Assembly (NCBI RefSeq): GCF_030813505.1
Contig: NZ_JAUSUE010000003.1
Direction: 5' to 3' (one strand)
Origin: Pectinatus haikarae
GTDB lineage: Bacteria; Bacillota; Negativicutes; Selenomonadales; Selenomonadaceae
DNA length: 64,000 nucleotides
The stretch's first letter is position 1. The number at the start of each line of letters is the position of its first letter. The position numbers were made by a program, and so were the translations under genes. Below are positions 8,231 to 17,873 of this stretch, piece after piece. The notes under the pieces were generated by a model that worked only from the letters and a program-made list of their open reading frames with translations, did no database searches and was not told the origin of the DNA.

Positions 8231-11200
8231 TCAATCTTTTTTATCAGGAGTCTCAAGATCAAATCCGCCGTTTATTACGAAATCCCTTAATAGTTTATCG
8301 ACCTTCATATTAACCTTTGGTGGTATGATTATTGTTCCTTCAAGTTTCTCAAAGTAAGCTTTTGCCTTTTTCTTGTCAACAGTAGCTTTCAGCATATCGA
8401 AACGCCCAAATTCATTGATATTTGCCTCTGTTATCTGCTGCGCCATAATAGAGCGCAGTTTGTCTTTGTCAAGGCCTAACACACTGACAACATAGTGTAT
8501 CTGATCATCCGTTGCTTTTACCATGTATTCATTAATATAGTCTCGCAGGGATTTTTCAGCTTGCGGTACTACATCGCCGCACTGAATATCATGAAGGAAG
8601 ATATTTGCAAATTTTTGTTTCTCCTGAGAAAGCGTTGCAAAAGTTTTGTGGAGTTCATCCTCCGCCTGTTTAATCATTTCATTACTTATTCCCTGCTTAT
8701 GTAGCAGCTTCATGTATTTTTCAAAGCGGGAATTCATGTAATCAGCGTCAATGGCGGCTGTATCAATTGTAGTAAGGTATCCATCTATATCATAAGGAAT
8801 GTCCTCACTACCAGCACCGCCATCTCCATCAGAACTAAAAAGTTCCTTATAACGCAAAGCTAATATCTTATATGTTTTCTCATCGAGAAGAACAGTTATT
8901 TCGTCTTTTTCGCCGGTAGTTTCATTTGAGAAGAGATATATTAATTGGTCCCACATAAACCCCTGTACCTTAGCAGCTTCGAGATAAGCATTTAACTGAC
9001 TAAAAAGATCCGCAAATTTTTTCCGTTCGGTAACTTCCTCAGGCAGCTTTTTGAAATCCTCCACTCCGGCATGAATGAACAAATCACTAATCTGCTCAAA
9101 CAAGAAATTGATATTCTCAAGGTTTTCGTTGAGCCGATCGGCAAACAATCCAAACGGCTTATCGCCAGAATACGACTTAACGGCATCTTCTATGTTCCGT
9201 TCCATTGTATGAGGTCTTCTGTAATACTTGATTGTTCCGAATGGTTTGTCCGGGCCAAACAGTCGGTTGGTGCGTGAAAAAGCCTGAATTATGTTTTCGT
9301 ATCGCAATATTTTATCGAGATAAAGCGTGTTTACCCACTTGGAATCAAAGCCTGTAAGCATCTGGTCAACAACAATAAGAAGGTCTATTTCTTCATTGGG
9401 AGTGCGTGCTATCCGCTCATACGGTTTCTTATGAGCAAGGCGAGAAGCAATATTTTTTTTCATCTTCGCAAAAGTTGGGATTGAGAAATCCTGCCCATAC
9501 TGCTTATTATAATCAGTAATAATTTCTTTAAGACTGGTTTCTTTATACGCAGCACCGCCATGATTGTCTATACTTGGGTCAAACAGTGCGGTTATTTTCA
9601 AAGCAGAATTATTTGCTTTGATCAGTCTGTAATAGACTATCGCTTCGTTAATGCTCGCAGTAGCAAAAATGGCATGGAATTTCCCTGCATGACTGAGCGT
9701 TGTCCAGTTGTCGATAATGTCACGGACAACCATTTTCTTGTGTTCAGCTGTCTCATATTGGCTGTTTGGTAGATAGTCTTCAATACCCTTGACGTAGTTC
9801 CCCGCAGTATCTATACTTCCAGCCATTGGGAGGTGCATATATTTATAAAAAGTCTTACTTTTTGTAGGATCAGCCACGGCTTCGGCAACCGTTGAAGCTT
9901 TGGCCTTTTCAAGAGCCACTGCTTCCCTTATGGCTTTATCTTTATACGTCAGAACCATATATGGGTCAAAGCCTAGAACATTTTTGTCTCTAATACCATC
10001 GGCAATGCTGTATCTATGCAGCTCATTTCCGAAAACCGTTGCCGTGGTGCTCATTTTTTTTTGGTTTTCTTTATGAATAGGAGTACCTGTAAAACCAAAA
10101 AAAATTGCTTTCGGGAAAGTATATTTAATTGTCAGCAGCATATCGCCGAAAGTGGACCGATGGCACTCATCAACAATAAAAACAATCCGTTTGGCTTTCA
10201 TAAGTTCAATATCAGATGTTTTGAGACCGCCGTCTGCTTCATCTTTAATATTGCTCATCTTTTGAATGGAGGTGACGATAAGAGTATCAGACGGATTTAT
10301 GCTCTTGAGATTCGTTACAAGTACGCCAGTGTTTTCTGTGGCCTGTACATCTTCATTTGCATCTGCAAAGCCACGATACTCCTTAAGGCTCTGCGTACCA
10401 AGCTCAATTCTGTCCATAAGAAAGATAACCTTGTCAGCGTCTTTGGAAGAAGCAATAAGCTGCGCGGATTTAAAAGATGTCATTGTTTTACCAGAGCCGG
10501 TAGTATGCCAGATGTAGCCACCAAGCTGATTTTGCCCTTCCCATTTAGTTCTGGAAACCTTATCAGAAATAGCGTTTGCAGCAAAATACTGATAACTGCG
10601 CATGACCTTCAGTATGCCGTCCGAATCATCCGCAACAGTGTATAAACCGATAAGCTGGTGGGCTATTGGTATGGATAAAAGCCTTGAAGCAACCTGTTTC
10701 CACTCATTTATCGGTTCGCTGTCGAAGTTTGCCCAATGGAAGTAAAAATCAGGATTGAAGCGTCCTTCCGGTCCGGGATTAGCAAAATAAACTGCTTCTT
10801 CTGGATTCATTGCAACAAAAATTTGAATAAGCGAAAATAAACCAGTAAAAATGCCTTCATTGGAATATTTTTCGATTTGATTACAAGCTTGACTGACAGG
10901 TATCCCGTTCTTTTTTAGTTCTATGTGAATGACTGGCATCCCGTTGATAAGCAGCATCAAGTCCCCTCTGCGATCATTGAGTATCTTTGATTTTGTGGGA
11001 AATTTGGGTTGCTGGGCAATCTGATAACGGCTTTGACCTGCTGCAATCTCCCGACGATCATAGATTTTCAGGGATACTTCTTTTCCTAAATGCTGCGTAT
11101 CATTAGGATTATCCCTTGTAATCGAAACACTGCGCCCATTTATAAAGCCATTAAGCTTAAGCGGTGTTTTCAAGCTGTTGATCTGTTTGAGAATCTGCTG

Positions 11201-11389
11201 CATCTCTCCATCGGTCAGAGGATACTCATTTAACCTGTCAATACCGCGATTATTTTCAAAGAGAATATTTGCCCAGTTTTGAATAAGCTGCTGTTCTGTA
11301 AAATTTTTCAGGACAGTTTTTTCCCATCCTTTTTCAGACAGAATTTTGATTAGAGCTTCCTCAAAATCGGCCTCTTTCATGAATGCCAT
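8231..11389 (-). CDS. hsdR: Type I restriction enzyme, R subunit
   Basis: The endonuclease and translocase subunit (about 1052 residues) cleaves unmodified foreign DNA. The N-terminal PD-(D/E)XK nuclease is seen as D143 and E157-x-K159 (HIELKK). The SF2 motor follows with Walker A TTGSGKT (296-302), DECH (407-410), FTGTPI, a motif LTGFDSKWVNTLYLDK and motif VI QAFSRTNRLFG. The start at 11389 has AAAGGA nine bases upstream and lies 19 bp after the hsdS stop; a start 13 codons earlier lies inside hsdS. Third gene of an hsdM-hsdS-hsdR operon. It looks complete and active. Confidence 0.95.
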   Translation of the reverse strand: MAFMKEADFEEALIKILSEKGWEKTVLKNFTEQQLIQNWANILFENNRGIDRLNEYPLTDGEMQQILKQINSLKTPLKLNGFINGRSVSITRDNPNDTQHLGKEVSLKIYDRREIAAGQSRYQIAQQPKFPTKSKILNDRRGDLMLLINGMPVIHIELKKNGIPVSQACNQIEKYSNEGIFTGLFSLIQIFVAMNPEEAVYFANPGPEGRFNPDFYFHWANFDSEPINEWKQVASRLLSIPIAHQLIGLYTVADDSDGILKVMRSYQYFAANAISDKVSRTKWEGQNQLGGYIWHTTGSGKTMTSFKSAQLIASSKDADKVIFLMDRIELGTQSLKEYRGFADANEDVQATENTGVLVTNLKSINPSDTLIVTSIQKMSNIKDEADGGLKTSDIELMKAKRIVFIVDECHRSTFGDMLLTIKYTFPKAIFFGFTGTPIHKENQKKMSTTATVFGNELHRYSIADGIRDKNVLGFDPYMVLTYKDKAIREAVALEKAKASTVAEAVADPTKSKTFYKYMHLPMAGSIDTAGNYVKGIEDYLPNSQYETAEHKKMVVRDIIDNWTTLSHAGKFHAIFATASINEAIVYYRLIKANNSALKITALFDPSIDNHGGAAYKETSLKEIITDYNKQYGQDFSIPTFAKMKKNIASRLAHKKPYERIARTPNEEIDLLIVVDQMLTGFDSKWVNTLYLDKILRYENIIQAFSRTNRLFGPDKPFGTIKYYRRPHTMERNIEDAVKSYSGDKPFGLFADRLNENLENINFLFEQISDLFIHAGVEDFKKLPEEVTERKKFADLFSQLNAYLEAAKVQGFMWDQLIYLFSNETTGEKDEITVLLDEKTYKILALRYKELFSSDGDGGAGSEDIPYDIDGYLTTIDTAAIDADYMNSRFEKYMKLLHKQGISNEMIKQAEDELHKTFATLSQEKQKFANIFLHDIQCGDVVPQAEKSLRDYINEYMVKATDDQIHYVVSVLGLDKDKLRSIMAQQITEANINEFGRFDMLKATVDKKKAKAYFEKLEGTIIIPPKVNMKVDKLLRDFVINGGFDLETPDKKD

Positions 11390-11408
11390 ACATTTGTTCC
11401 TTTCTGCC

Positions 11409-12548
11409 TCAGACAAACATCTTTTCAAGGCAAGATTTTTTGATGTTTTTCAGTTTTTCTAACTTACGTTGATGAAGGGTAATAAGATTGTCAAGGTATT
11501 CGACATATTGAGCGACTTGGCTCTGTTCAGCTTTGCTTGGAAAAGTAAAGCTCAAAGTCAGAAAGTCATCATAGCTGATACTTCGCCCATCTCTAATGCC
11601 ATAAGTTACTGTTTCCAATCGTCTAATAAATTCTTTTGAAGTAAAGATGTATTTCCAGAAATTATCGTCATGTTTTTCTTGTTCTTTAAAGCCAAAAACC
11701 GTGTAAGCAGGCGATGTTATACCCTCTATTGATGAGTGTGCAAAACCACCTTGAAAAGAGCGAAGGTGTATAACAAACTGACCTGGCATCACTCGCTTAT
11801 ACCCCTCCTCATTCTTCCTATTATGAAATATATTAATTCCATTTTCATCCCGCTTAATCATTCCACGATCTTGCGTTGCGGATAAAACTGGCAATTCAGT
11901 ATGACTTTTATCGGTGATTGATATAAACAACTCTGATGCCTTACGCTGTTCCCATACATCAGTAAATCCTTTAAACCGAATTTCCGGAACTTTTGAGCCA
12001 TTTCGCAGAAACATTTTTTCAAGCATAGATTTTTTTATATTTACAAGTTTGTCATACTTACGCTGATGAAGAGTAATAAGGTTGTCGAGATTCGTAAAAA
12101 AGTATCCAATTTGTGCTTTTTCTTCGTTTGATGTTGGGAATAGCATCTCTAACTGCTTTAATTCGCTGGTTTTCACTAGAGGTTGTCCCGTACCAAAAGA
12201 TAAACTTTTAATGTCAAAACTCAAAAGTTTATAGAATGTAAGATCCAGATTTCCACCTTTAATAAATACTGTATTGTCGCTTATTTTAACCTTCCCAGAA
12301 TGTCTATACAACTCACCAGCATTTGCTCCAACGCGAGCAGTTAATAGAAAATCGCCCTCATAATCATAACTATCATCATAACCAATTACTGATGTTGAGC
12401 CAAGAATTTCATATATACCATTTTTTTTAGCGGTAAATTTACTTTTCCCTGTGTCAATAGAATTTGTTTCATCACATAACTTATGCTGTTCCCAATCATC
12501 AGTAAATCCCTTGAACCGGATTACCGGTTTTCTCTTATTATCCGGCAT
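11409..12548 (-). CDS. hsdS: Type I restriction enzyme, specificity subunit
   Basis: HsdS sets the bipartite DNA target for methylation and cleavage. The 379-residue protein has the classic two-half design: target domain 1 (about 15-185) and target domain 2 (about 195-379). Each opens with a RFKGFTD-x-WEQ repeat and closes with a helix ending in NIKKSxLEKMF. The two target domains differ, as expected for an asymmetric recognition site. The ATG at 12548 has GGAGG nine bases upstream; the ATG two codons earlier overlaps the hsdM stop. No inverted or silent second hsdS copy is seen nearby, so phase-variable recombination is not indicated. Confidence 0.95.
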   Translation of the reverse strand: MPDNKRKPVIRFKGFTDDWEQHKLCDETNSIDTGKSKFTAKKNGIYEILGSTSVIGYDDSYDYEGDFLLTARVGANAGELYRHSGKVKISDNTVFIKGGNLDLTFYKLLSFDIKSLSFGTGQPLVKTSELKQLEMLFPTSNEEKAQIGYFFTNLDNLITLHQRKYDKLVNIKKSMLEKMFLRNGSKVPEIRFKGFTDVWEQRKASELFISITDKSHTELPVLSATQDRGMIKRDENGINIFHNRKNEEGYKRVMPGQFVIHLRSFQGGFAHSSIEGITSPAYTVFGFKEQEKHDDNFWKYIFTSKEFIRRLETVTYGIRDGRSISYDDFLTLSFTFPSKAEQSQVAQYVEYLDNLITLHQRKLEKLKNIKKSCLEKMFV

Positions 12549-12550
12549 GA

Positions 12551-15106
12551 TCATTTACCTCCGAGCAGTGATTTTAACTCTGCAAGCCCTTTCATATCGA
12601 AATCATTGCCGTTTAGTTGGTAAATAAGCTCTACCAGAGATTTTTCTGTATCTTTGATTTGCATTTCAATATCAGAGAAGGTACTTTCATACTTGCGGCA
12701 CAGAGAATCAAGTTTGGTAATAAAATCATTAATAATAGTCTGAGGCAATTCGCCGATATTCTGAACAAGCGGTGATATCCACTTATTCTTGATTAATTCA
12801 AGTGCCGTATCATCAGTAAGCGCTTCAATCGTTTTCTTTGTCTTAATATGAAGTTTTGCAGTATCATCCTTTACCTGCTTTTTAACGGATTTTTCTTTTG
12901 TCAGCAGATCATCTGCTTTTTGCAAAATCTCAAGAATAGCAGCTTCTTCATTATTTAATTTAAGCGCTTTCTTGACTTCTGCCACGACAAAGGCATCTTG
13001 CGCGTTATTTACAAAGTCTTTGCTTTTTTCTTCTTCCGGCAATTCTTCAAAAAGTTCTTTGTAGTCAGAAGTTATTTCTGAAAGTCTTTCTTCCTTAACT
13101 TTTAAAGCCGAGAGATCATCAAGCAGCAGAGTTTCCTGAACGAGTGTAAACGGGATTACATGACCGGCCCAGCCTTCCTGTACTTCCTGTTCCTCTCCCT
13201 TCTTCTTTTTCAGCACCATATTCGGATCGACCTGCTTCACAGCGGCAAACCCTTCTGTCTGGATTACTTCAAGGTCAATCGCAATACGGTTCCAGTCTTC
13301 ATCAAGAAGCTGATAAGCACTATAGCGATCAATCAAAGGTATATTATCAAGGCGTGAAAAGACATCCTGACTCAATACACTTTCTTCCTTAGACGGATTA
13401 AGAGTGGACATCCCCTCAATCAGTTCTTTTGTCAGGTAATCTTCAAAGCTGCTAAATGCAGTAGCATATTTTTCAAGAAAAGCCTTTATGTCCGGATGCT
13501 GCTGAACCGCTTTTTTGATATCATCAACATTTAGTTGAGAATATGCCGAACTCTCTTTTTTAAATAAGCTGTCTTTGAGCGTGGGAAACGCTGCCCAATA
13601 TTTGTGCAGGTCTGCCAGCTCGCTTTCTGGAATTCCACCGAACATTGAAGCGTAAATATCCCAGCTCTCAGCTTTTTCAGATGAGTCAACGTAACGTGGA
13701 ATATTGAGATTATAATCATTCGCACGAATCTCGTCACGGGAAACGACTTTCGAAAATTTCTTAACAGAAGTATAGCCAGTAAACACATCTACTATTTTCT
13801 TAATATCGCAAGCCCGAAGCTTGTTATTCTTACCGACCTTTTCAAAGCCCTTTGATGCATCAATGATCAAGATATCTGTATTCTGGCGCTTTTGCTTTAG
13901 CACCATAATGATTGTCGGAATACCAGTCCCAAAGAAAATATTGGTGGGAAGGCCAATGATCGCGTCAATGTGATTTTGTTCGATAAGATTTTTACGAATT
14001 GTTCCTTCTTCACCTCCACGGAAAAGGACCCCATGCGGAAGAACAATGTTCATAATGCCATCACTTTTTAAATGGAACAAGTCATGAAGCAGAAAAGCAT
14101 AATCAGCCTTTCCCTTCGGAGCAAGACCAAAGCGAGCATAACGCGGATCAGATTCTTTGTCTGCAGAATTCCACGCCTGAGAATATGGAGGATTTGAAAC
14201 AACGGCATCTACATAAAGCGGATTATAGGTATTTACCGGATCGTTTTCATCAAAATAAGGCCAGTCTTCTTCTAATGTGTCACCGTTGCGCGTGACAATA
14301 TTGTCAGGGAGAATACCGCGCATGACTAAGTTCATTCGTGTAAGGTTATATGTGTTTTCCTTAAGTTCTTGAGCATAGTACATAATGTTATTACTATTAC
14401 TCATGTATCGGGCAACGCTTTGGCCAATGTTAATCAAAAGAGAGCCAGAACCACTTGTTGGATCGTAAATCTTAATTTCTGTCCGTTCTTTCAGATGAGC
14501 CGCTACAATTTCTGACATAAGCAACGATACTTCGTGTGGAGTATAGAATTCACCGGCCTTTTTGCCTGCATTAGCTGCAAAGTTGCTGATTAGATATTCA
14601 TAAATAAAGCCGAGAACATCATAATCCTGCTTTCCATCCATCGGTATGTCCTTGATGAGGTAAAGCAAATCGCGGATAGCTTTAGTTCTCGCACCAGATG
14701 TTTCGCCCAGCTTTGAAAGACCGGTTTCAAGCGTCTTAAATACACCGTCAAAAACTTTTTTGTGTGTGGTGCTAATCAGGCGACTGAAGGCTTGCAGCGC
14801 ATCTGTCACATTACTTGCGTTAAAATCGCTGCCTTTTGTTATCCACGTTGAAAATAAATTATCGTAGGAAATGAAATACCCCATGTTCTTCTGGATGCTC
14901 TCAACAGTATCGCCATCTTCTTCAGTCAGTTCCGCAAGGTATTCATCCGTCCAATCATTTTCTTTCAGATATTTGACTTCTTTGTCTGAAAGAAATTTAT
15001 AGAAGATAAAACCAAGAATATAGTCCTTGTATTCATTTGCTTCAATTTTTGACCGCATTTTATTTGCTGATGCCCATATTTTTGCAGCCAGCTGCTGTTT
15101 ATTCAA
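12551..15106 (-). CDS. hsdM: Type I restriction enzyme, methylase subunit (long form)
   Basis: An N6-adenine methyltransferase that protects host DNA together with HsdS. Seen: FYTPHEVS (about 187-194), SAM-binding DPTSGSGSLL (215-224) and catalytic NPPY (305-308). The start is TTG at 15106, with GGAGGT seven bases upstream; the protein then begins MNKQQLAAKIW, the usual HsdM N-terminus. At 851 residues it is some 300 longer than the common 500-550 form. The extra C-terminal part is acidic, helical and probably coiled coil (residues 600-850). First gene of the hsd operon. Confidence 0.94.
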   Translation of the reverse strand: MNKQQLAAKIWASANKMRSKIEANEYKDYILGFIFYKFLSDKEVKYLKENDWTDEYLAELTEEDGDTVESIQKNMGYFISYDNLFSTWITKGSDFNASNVTDALQAFSRLISTTHKKVFDGVFKTLETGLSKLGETSGARTKAIRDLLYLIKDIPMDGKQDYDVLGFIYEYLISNFAANAGKKAGEFYTPHEVSLLMSEIVAAHLKERTEIKIYDPTSGSGSLLINIGQSVARYMSNSNNIMYYAQELKENTYNLTRMNLVMRGILPDNIVTRNGDTLEEDWPYFDENDPVNTYNPLYVDAVVSNPPYSQAWNSADKESDPRYARFGLAPKGKADYAFLLHDLFHLKSDGIMNIVLPHGVLFRGGEEGTIRKNLIEQNHIDAIIGLPTNIFFGTGIPTIIMVLKQKRQNTDILIIDASKGFEKVGKNNKLRACDIKKIVDVFTGYTSVKKFSKVVSRDEIRANDYNLNIPRYVDSSEKAESWDIYASMFGGIPESELADLHKYWAAFPTLKDSLFKKESSAYSQLNVDDIKKAVQQHPDIKAFLEKYATAFSSFEDYLTKELIEGMSTLNPSKEESVLSQDVFSRLDNIPLIDRYSAYQLLDEDWNRIAIDLEVIQTEGFAAVKQVDPNMVLKKKKGEEQEVQEGWAGHVIPFTLVQETLLLDDLSALKVKEERLSEITSDYKELFEELPEEEKSKDFVNNAQDAFVVAEVKKALKLNNEEAAILEILQKADDLLTKEKSVKKQVKDDTAKLHIKTKKTIEALTDDTALELIKNKWISPLVQNIGELPQTIINDFITKLDSLCRKYESTFSDIEMQIKDTEKSLVELIYQLNGNDFDMKGLAELKSLLGGK

Positions 15107-15517
15107 TCTCTTGACCTCCAACGATTTAATTCCTGTTATATTATCAAAATTTTCATTACGTAAATTTCAGCATCATTCTATTGCTTTTGCGAGAGCAGCT
15201 TTTTTATCCTGTCTTTTCAGGCGGAAGCAGAGGGTCATTCGTTCTAATTCTTCGTTTGTCACGCATATCTTATCATTGGTTTAGTTTATCGGAATCTTTG
15301 AATTTAGGCAATTTTTATTTTACAAACAAGCCCTAGGTCTGATTTTTATAAATTCTATTATGCTGCATGGTGAAACTTTATATGCCTGCAAATTCAGCGG
15401 ATATTTAGCGTCCTCTTAAATTATATAATATTCATGATAAAAATCAATATTATATGGATAAACATGCATATTTACAGCAATCACTAATGATTACTATATG
15501 CTTTATCAGTTTAATAT
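15107..15517. other. AT-rich gap without recognisable genes
   Basis: About 410 bp upstream of hsdM. No convincing coding frame is visible on either strand. It must hold the hsd promoter, but no clear consensus pair stands out. Confidence 0.4.
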
Positions 15518-15700
15518 TTATAATTTGCTTTCCTTAAACACATAATCAACAACACTCTTCTTAGGAATTTTCCATACCCGCTTTATCCTGAACGCCTTTA
15601 TAGTACCGCTGCCTAATAATTCATAGGCAGCGTTTTTTCCTATGGAGAGCATTTCACAAAGCTCTTCCACGGTTACCAAATCCTCATATTCATCAAACAT
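15518..15700 (-). CDS. Small HTH DNA-binding protein (excisionase family)
   Basis: A 60-residue protein with the MerR-type helix-turn-helix of the helix_turn_helix_17/excisionase family: LVTVEELCEMLSIGKNAAYELLGSG, then the recognition strand IKAFRIKRVWKIPKKSVVDYV. It is complete for this tiny family. Together with the next gene it forms a pair of similar proteins upstream of the hsd operon; they may control element excision or hsd expression (inferred). Confidence 0.75.
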   Translation of the reverse strand: MFDEYEDLVTVEELCEMLSIGKNAAYELLGSGTIKAFRIKRVWKIPKKSVVDYVFKESKL

Positions 15701-15793
15701 AATTATCTCACTCCTTTTAAGATTTGTTTTTATTAAAATTTACCTGAAATACTGCATATAACAGGTATTTATATAAATGTTTTAAAATGGCAG

Positions 15794-15979
15794 TTAGCTG
15801 TTATTAAAGACATGAGTATTCAGATAATCGTCAAGGGATGTTTTTAACACCAGATAACGTCTGCCGCGTTTGGCTGCCTTTATTTCTTTAGCATGGATCA
15901 TAGCATAGATCTTCCCGGCAGAGTAACGCAGATAAACAGCTGCCTCAGCCACAGTATATAAAGCAGGTTCAATGCTCAT
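15794..15979 (-). CDS. Small HTH DNA-binding protein (excisionase family)
   Basis: A 61-residue protein of the same type as its neighbour: YTVAEAAVYLRYSAGKIYAMIHAKEIKAAKRGRRYLVLKTSLDDYL, with the helix-turn-helix and the basic wing. It is divergent from the XRE/AAA operon. The ATG is preceded by a weak AGGTGAT. Likely regulator; targets unknown. Confidence 0.75.
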   Translation of the reverse strand: MSIEPALYTVAEAAVYLRYSAGKIYAMIHAKEIKAAKRGRRYLVLKTSLDDYLNTHVFNNS

Positions 15980-16087
15980 TAATAATCACCTCATAATTTT
16001 ATTTATAATTATGTTGCTTTATTTTAGCGTTTGATGGATTATCCATGATGAAAAACAATAAATATACAGTTGTATATTATAACCATG

Positions 16088-16127
16088 AAACCTGCATCGG
16101 TATTAAACTGATGCAGGTTTTATTTTT
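16088..16127 (+). terminator. Intrinsic terminator in the leader of the XRE/AAA operon
   Basis: AAACCTGCATC and GATGCAGGTTT form an 11-bp perfect stem followed by TATTTTTT on the plus strand. No plus-strand gene precedes it, so it is either an attenuator in the leader of the downstream operon or the end of a small RNA. Confidence 0.6.
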
Positions 16128-16253
16128 TCCATGCTGCCGATAAGATAGTCAGCAATAGTATATATTTCCCTGAAATTGAAATAATATTCATTAACAGTCA
16201 ATTTAAATTTACTGAAAAACTGGCATAATTATAAAAGGAAGGAGAAGTGCGCA

Positions 16254-16478
16254 ATGGCAAGGCATATTAATAATAAACTTTTGGGAATAAAAATATCTTA
16301 CTACAGAAAACGCAAGGGATTTACACAGGCACAATTGGCAGAGCAAGTTGATATAAGCCCCAGTTACATGGCAAAGATTGAATGCGGCTTTTTATCCAAA
16401 TGCGTGTCATTGACCGTGTTAAATAATATTTCCAATGAACTGCATGTCAGTATAGATGAATTGATAAGTGAGAACTAA
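16254..16478 (+). CDS. XRE-family transcriptional regulator
   Basis: A 74-residue lambda-repressor-like protein: LLGIKISYYRKRKGFTQAQLAEQVDISPSYMAKIECG is a textbook HTH_3 with recognition helix SPSYMAKIE. It is a stand-alone DNA-binding domain with no sensor. First gene of the operon that continues with the AAA+ ATPase, 63 bp before that start, so it is probably the operon's own repressor. The ribosome binding site GGAAGGAG is strong. Confidence 0.88.
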   Translation: MARHINNKLLGIKISYYRKRKGFTQAQLAEQVDISPSYMAKIECGFLSKCVSLTVLNNISNELHVSIDELISEN

Positions 16479-16541
16479 GAGTGAATTTTGCTTACTCAGA
16501 AGCAAAGTATTCAGAATAATATACATGAAGGGATAAATATA

Positions 16542-17486
16542 ATGCCAATAGGCAGAGAAATAAACAGTAATTATGATAAACAGAACTCTGACAGAAATGC
16601 TAAAAGAATCTCTCCAGAGCCGATTTTTGTGCCGCAAGAGCCAATATACTCCTTAGAAGACATTATTCTACCCGATAATGTAAAAGAACAAATATTTGAT
16701 ATAGCGGATTATGCTAAAAACAGTGATCTGGTTTTCAAACAATGGGGCTTGGAAAAAACACATAAACATTCTAAAAGAGTAGGTATTAATCTTTACGGAG
16801 CACCAGGAACTGGGAAAACAATGGCCGCACATGCTATAGCCAGATATTTAGGCCGGAAAATACTTGTGGTCAACTATGCGGATATAGAATCAAAATATGT
16901 AGGTGAAACACCTAAAAATATTAAAAAAGTTTTTGAAATAGCACAAAAAACAAAAAGTATTTTATTCTTTGATGAAGCTGATGCCATTTTAAGCAAACGT
17001 GTCACCAATATGACAAATGCTACTGATGTCAGTGTTAATCAGACCAGATCAGTTATGCTGATGATATTGAATGATTATCAGGATTTCATTATTTTTGCTA
17101 CAAATTTTATAGAAAATTTTGATCCGGCTTTTATGCGCAGAATATCCGTGCACGCTAAATTTGAATTACCGGATTGTAAATGCAGACGTTTATTATGGAA
17201 TTTTTACATACCGGATATTATGCCGAATAATATCGACATTGAAGAAATAGCGAATAAATATGAAGGATTATCCGGCAGTGATATTTCAAATGCTGTCCTG
17301 ACAGGAGCATTTAAAGCAGCACGACAGCATGCAAAAATTGTCGATAAAGAATATATCTATAAAGCAATTGAGAATATTTTGTCCAGTAAGGAGGCAAATG
17401 GGAAAAATAATTTAAAGACAGAAAAAAGAGCCGTATCAGAAGAATATGCAAAAAACCAAATAGAAAGAATAAGAAAGGAACGGTAA
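16542..17486 (+). CDS. AAA+ ATPase (classic AAA, Cdc48/FtsH-like)
   Basis: A 314-residue single-ring AAA protein: Walker A GAPGTGKT (86-93), pore-loop aromatic YVG (119-121), Walker B FFDEAD (D144-E145), sensor 1 ATNF, and arginine fingers RR (199-200) within the second region of homology. The C-terminal lid contains GLSGSDISNAV. The N-terminal 60 residues hold no known adaptor domain. There is no protease domain, so it may unfold or remodel partners encoded beside it. The start at 16542 has AAGGG upstream; a TTG 18 codons earlier has none. Forms a unit with the next two genes. Confidence 0.85.
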   Translation: MPIGREINSNYDKQNSDRNAKRISPEPIFVPQEPIYSLEDIILPDNVKEQIFDIADYAKNSDLVFKQWGLEKTHKHSKRVGINLYGAPGTGKTMAAHAIARYLGRKILVVNYADIESKYVGETPKNIKKVFEIAQKTKSILFFDEADAILSKRVTNMTNATDVSVNQTRSVMLMILNDYQDFIIFATNFIENFDPAFMRRISVHAKFELPDCKCRRLLWNFYIPDIMPNNIDIEEIANKYEGLSGSDISNAVLTGAFKAARQHAKIVDKEYIYKAIENILSSKEANGKNNLKTEKRAVSEEYAKNQIERIRKER

Positions 17487-17489
17487 AAT

Positions 17490-17855
17490 ATGATACCTTT
17501 ATTAGTTGCGTTAGGAATAGCTGCTTTTGTGGGAACGGCTATTGTGGTTACCCGCTGGGATGATATTATTGACTGGCTGAATGATCTTATACCCAGATTG
17601 AAAGCCGCTTGGCAGAACCTGAAAAGAAATATACACCACGCTGCCATGATAGTATATAAATGGATTAAAAAAAAGAAGCTACAAATTAAACATATGCTAT
17701 ATTGTGAAGAAAATGGGGAGTGGACAGAGGAAACAACAACACGCATCGTGGCGGAAGAAGAAGTACCGGAATTTATAAAAAATAAAATCGGGAAAAATGA
17801 GAAAGACACTGATATTACAAGAGAAATGGAAGAAGTATTGCAATTGGAAATTTGA
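17490..17855 (+). CDS. Small membrane-anchored protein of the AAA operon
   Basis: A 121-residue protein with one N-terminal membrane helix (IPLLVALGIAAFVGTAIVV), then an amphipathic basic segment rich in Lys and Trp and an acidic C-terminus. It starts 3 bp after the AAA gene stop with AAGGA upstream, so the two are co-transcribed and probably partners. No family recognised. It may recruit the ATPase to the membrane (inferred). Confidence 0.6.
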   Translation: MIPLLVALGIAAFVGTAIVVTRWDDIIDWLNDLIPRLKAAWQNLKRNIHHAAMIVYKWIKKKKLQIKHMLYCEENGEWTEETTTRIVAEEEVPEFIKNKIGKNEKDTDITREMEEVLQLEI

Positions 17856-17873
17856 GAAGAGAGAATATAATTC

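Noticed and set aside
10016..10645. 209-codon plus-strand frame
   Set aside because: Lies antisense inside hsdR, whose frame has all motifs; no ribosome binding site or family likeness.
11409..12548. Phase-variable hsdS by inversion
   Set aside because: Only one hsdS is present and no inverted partial copy or extra recombinase lies nearby.
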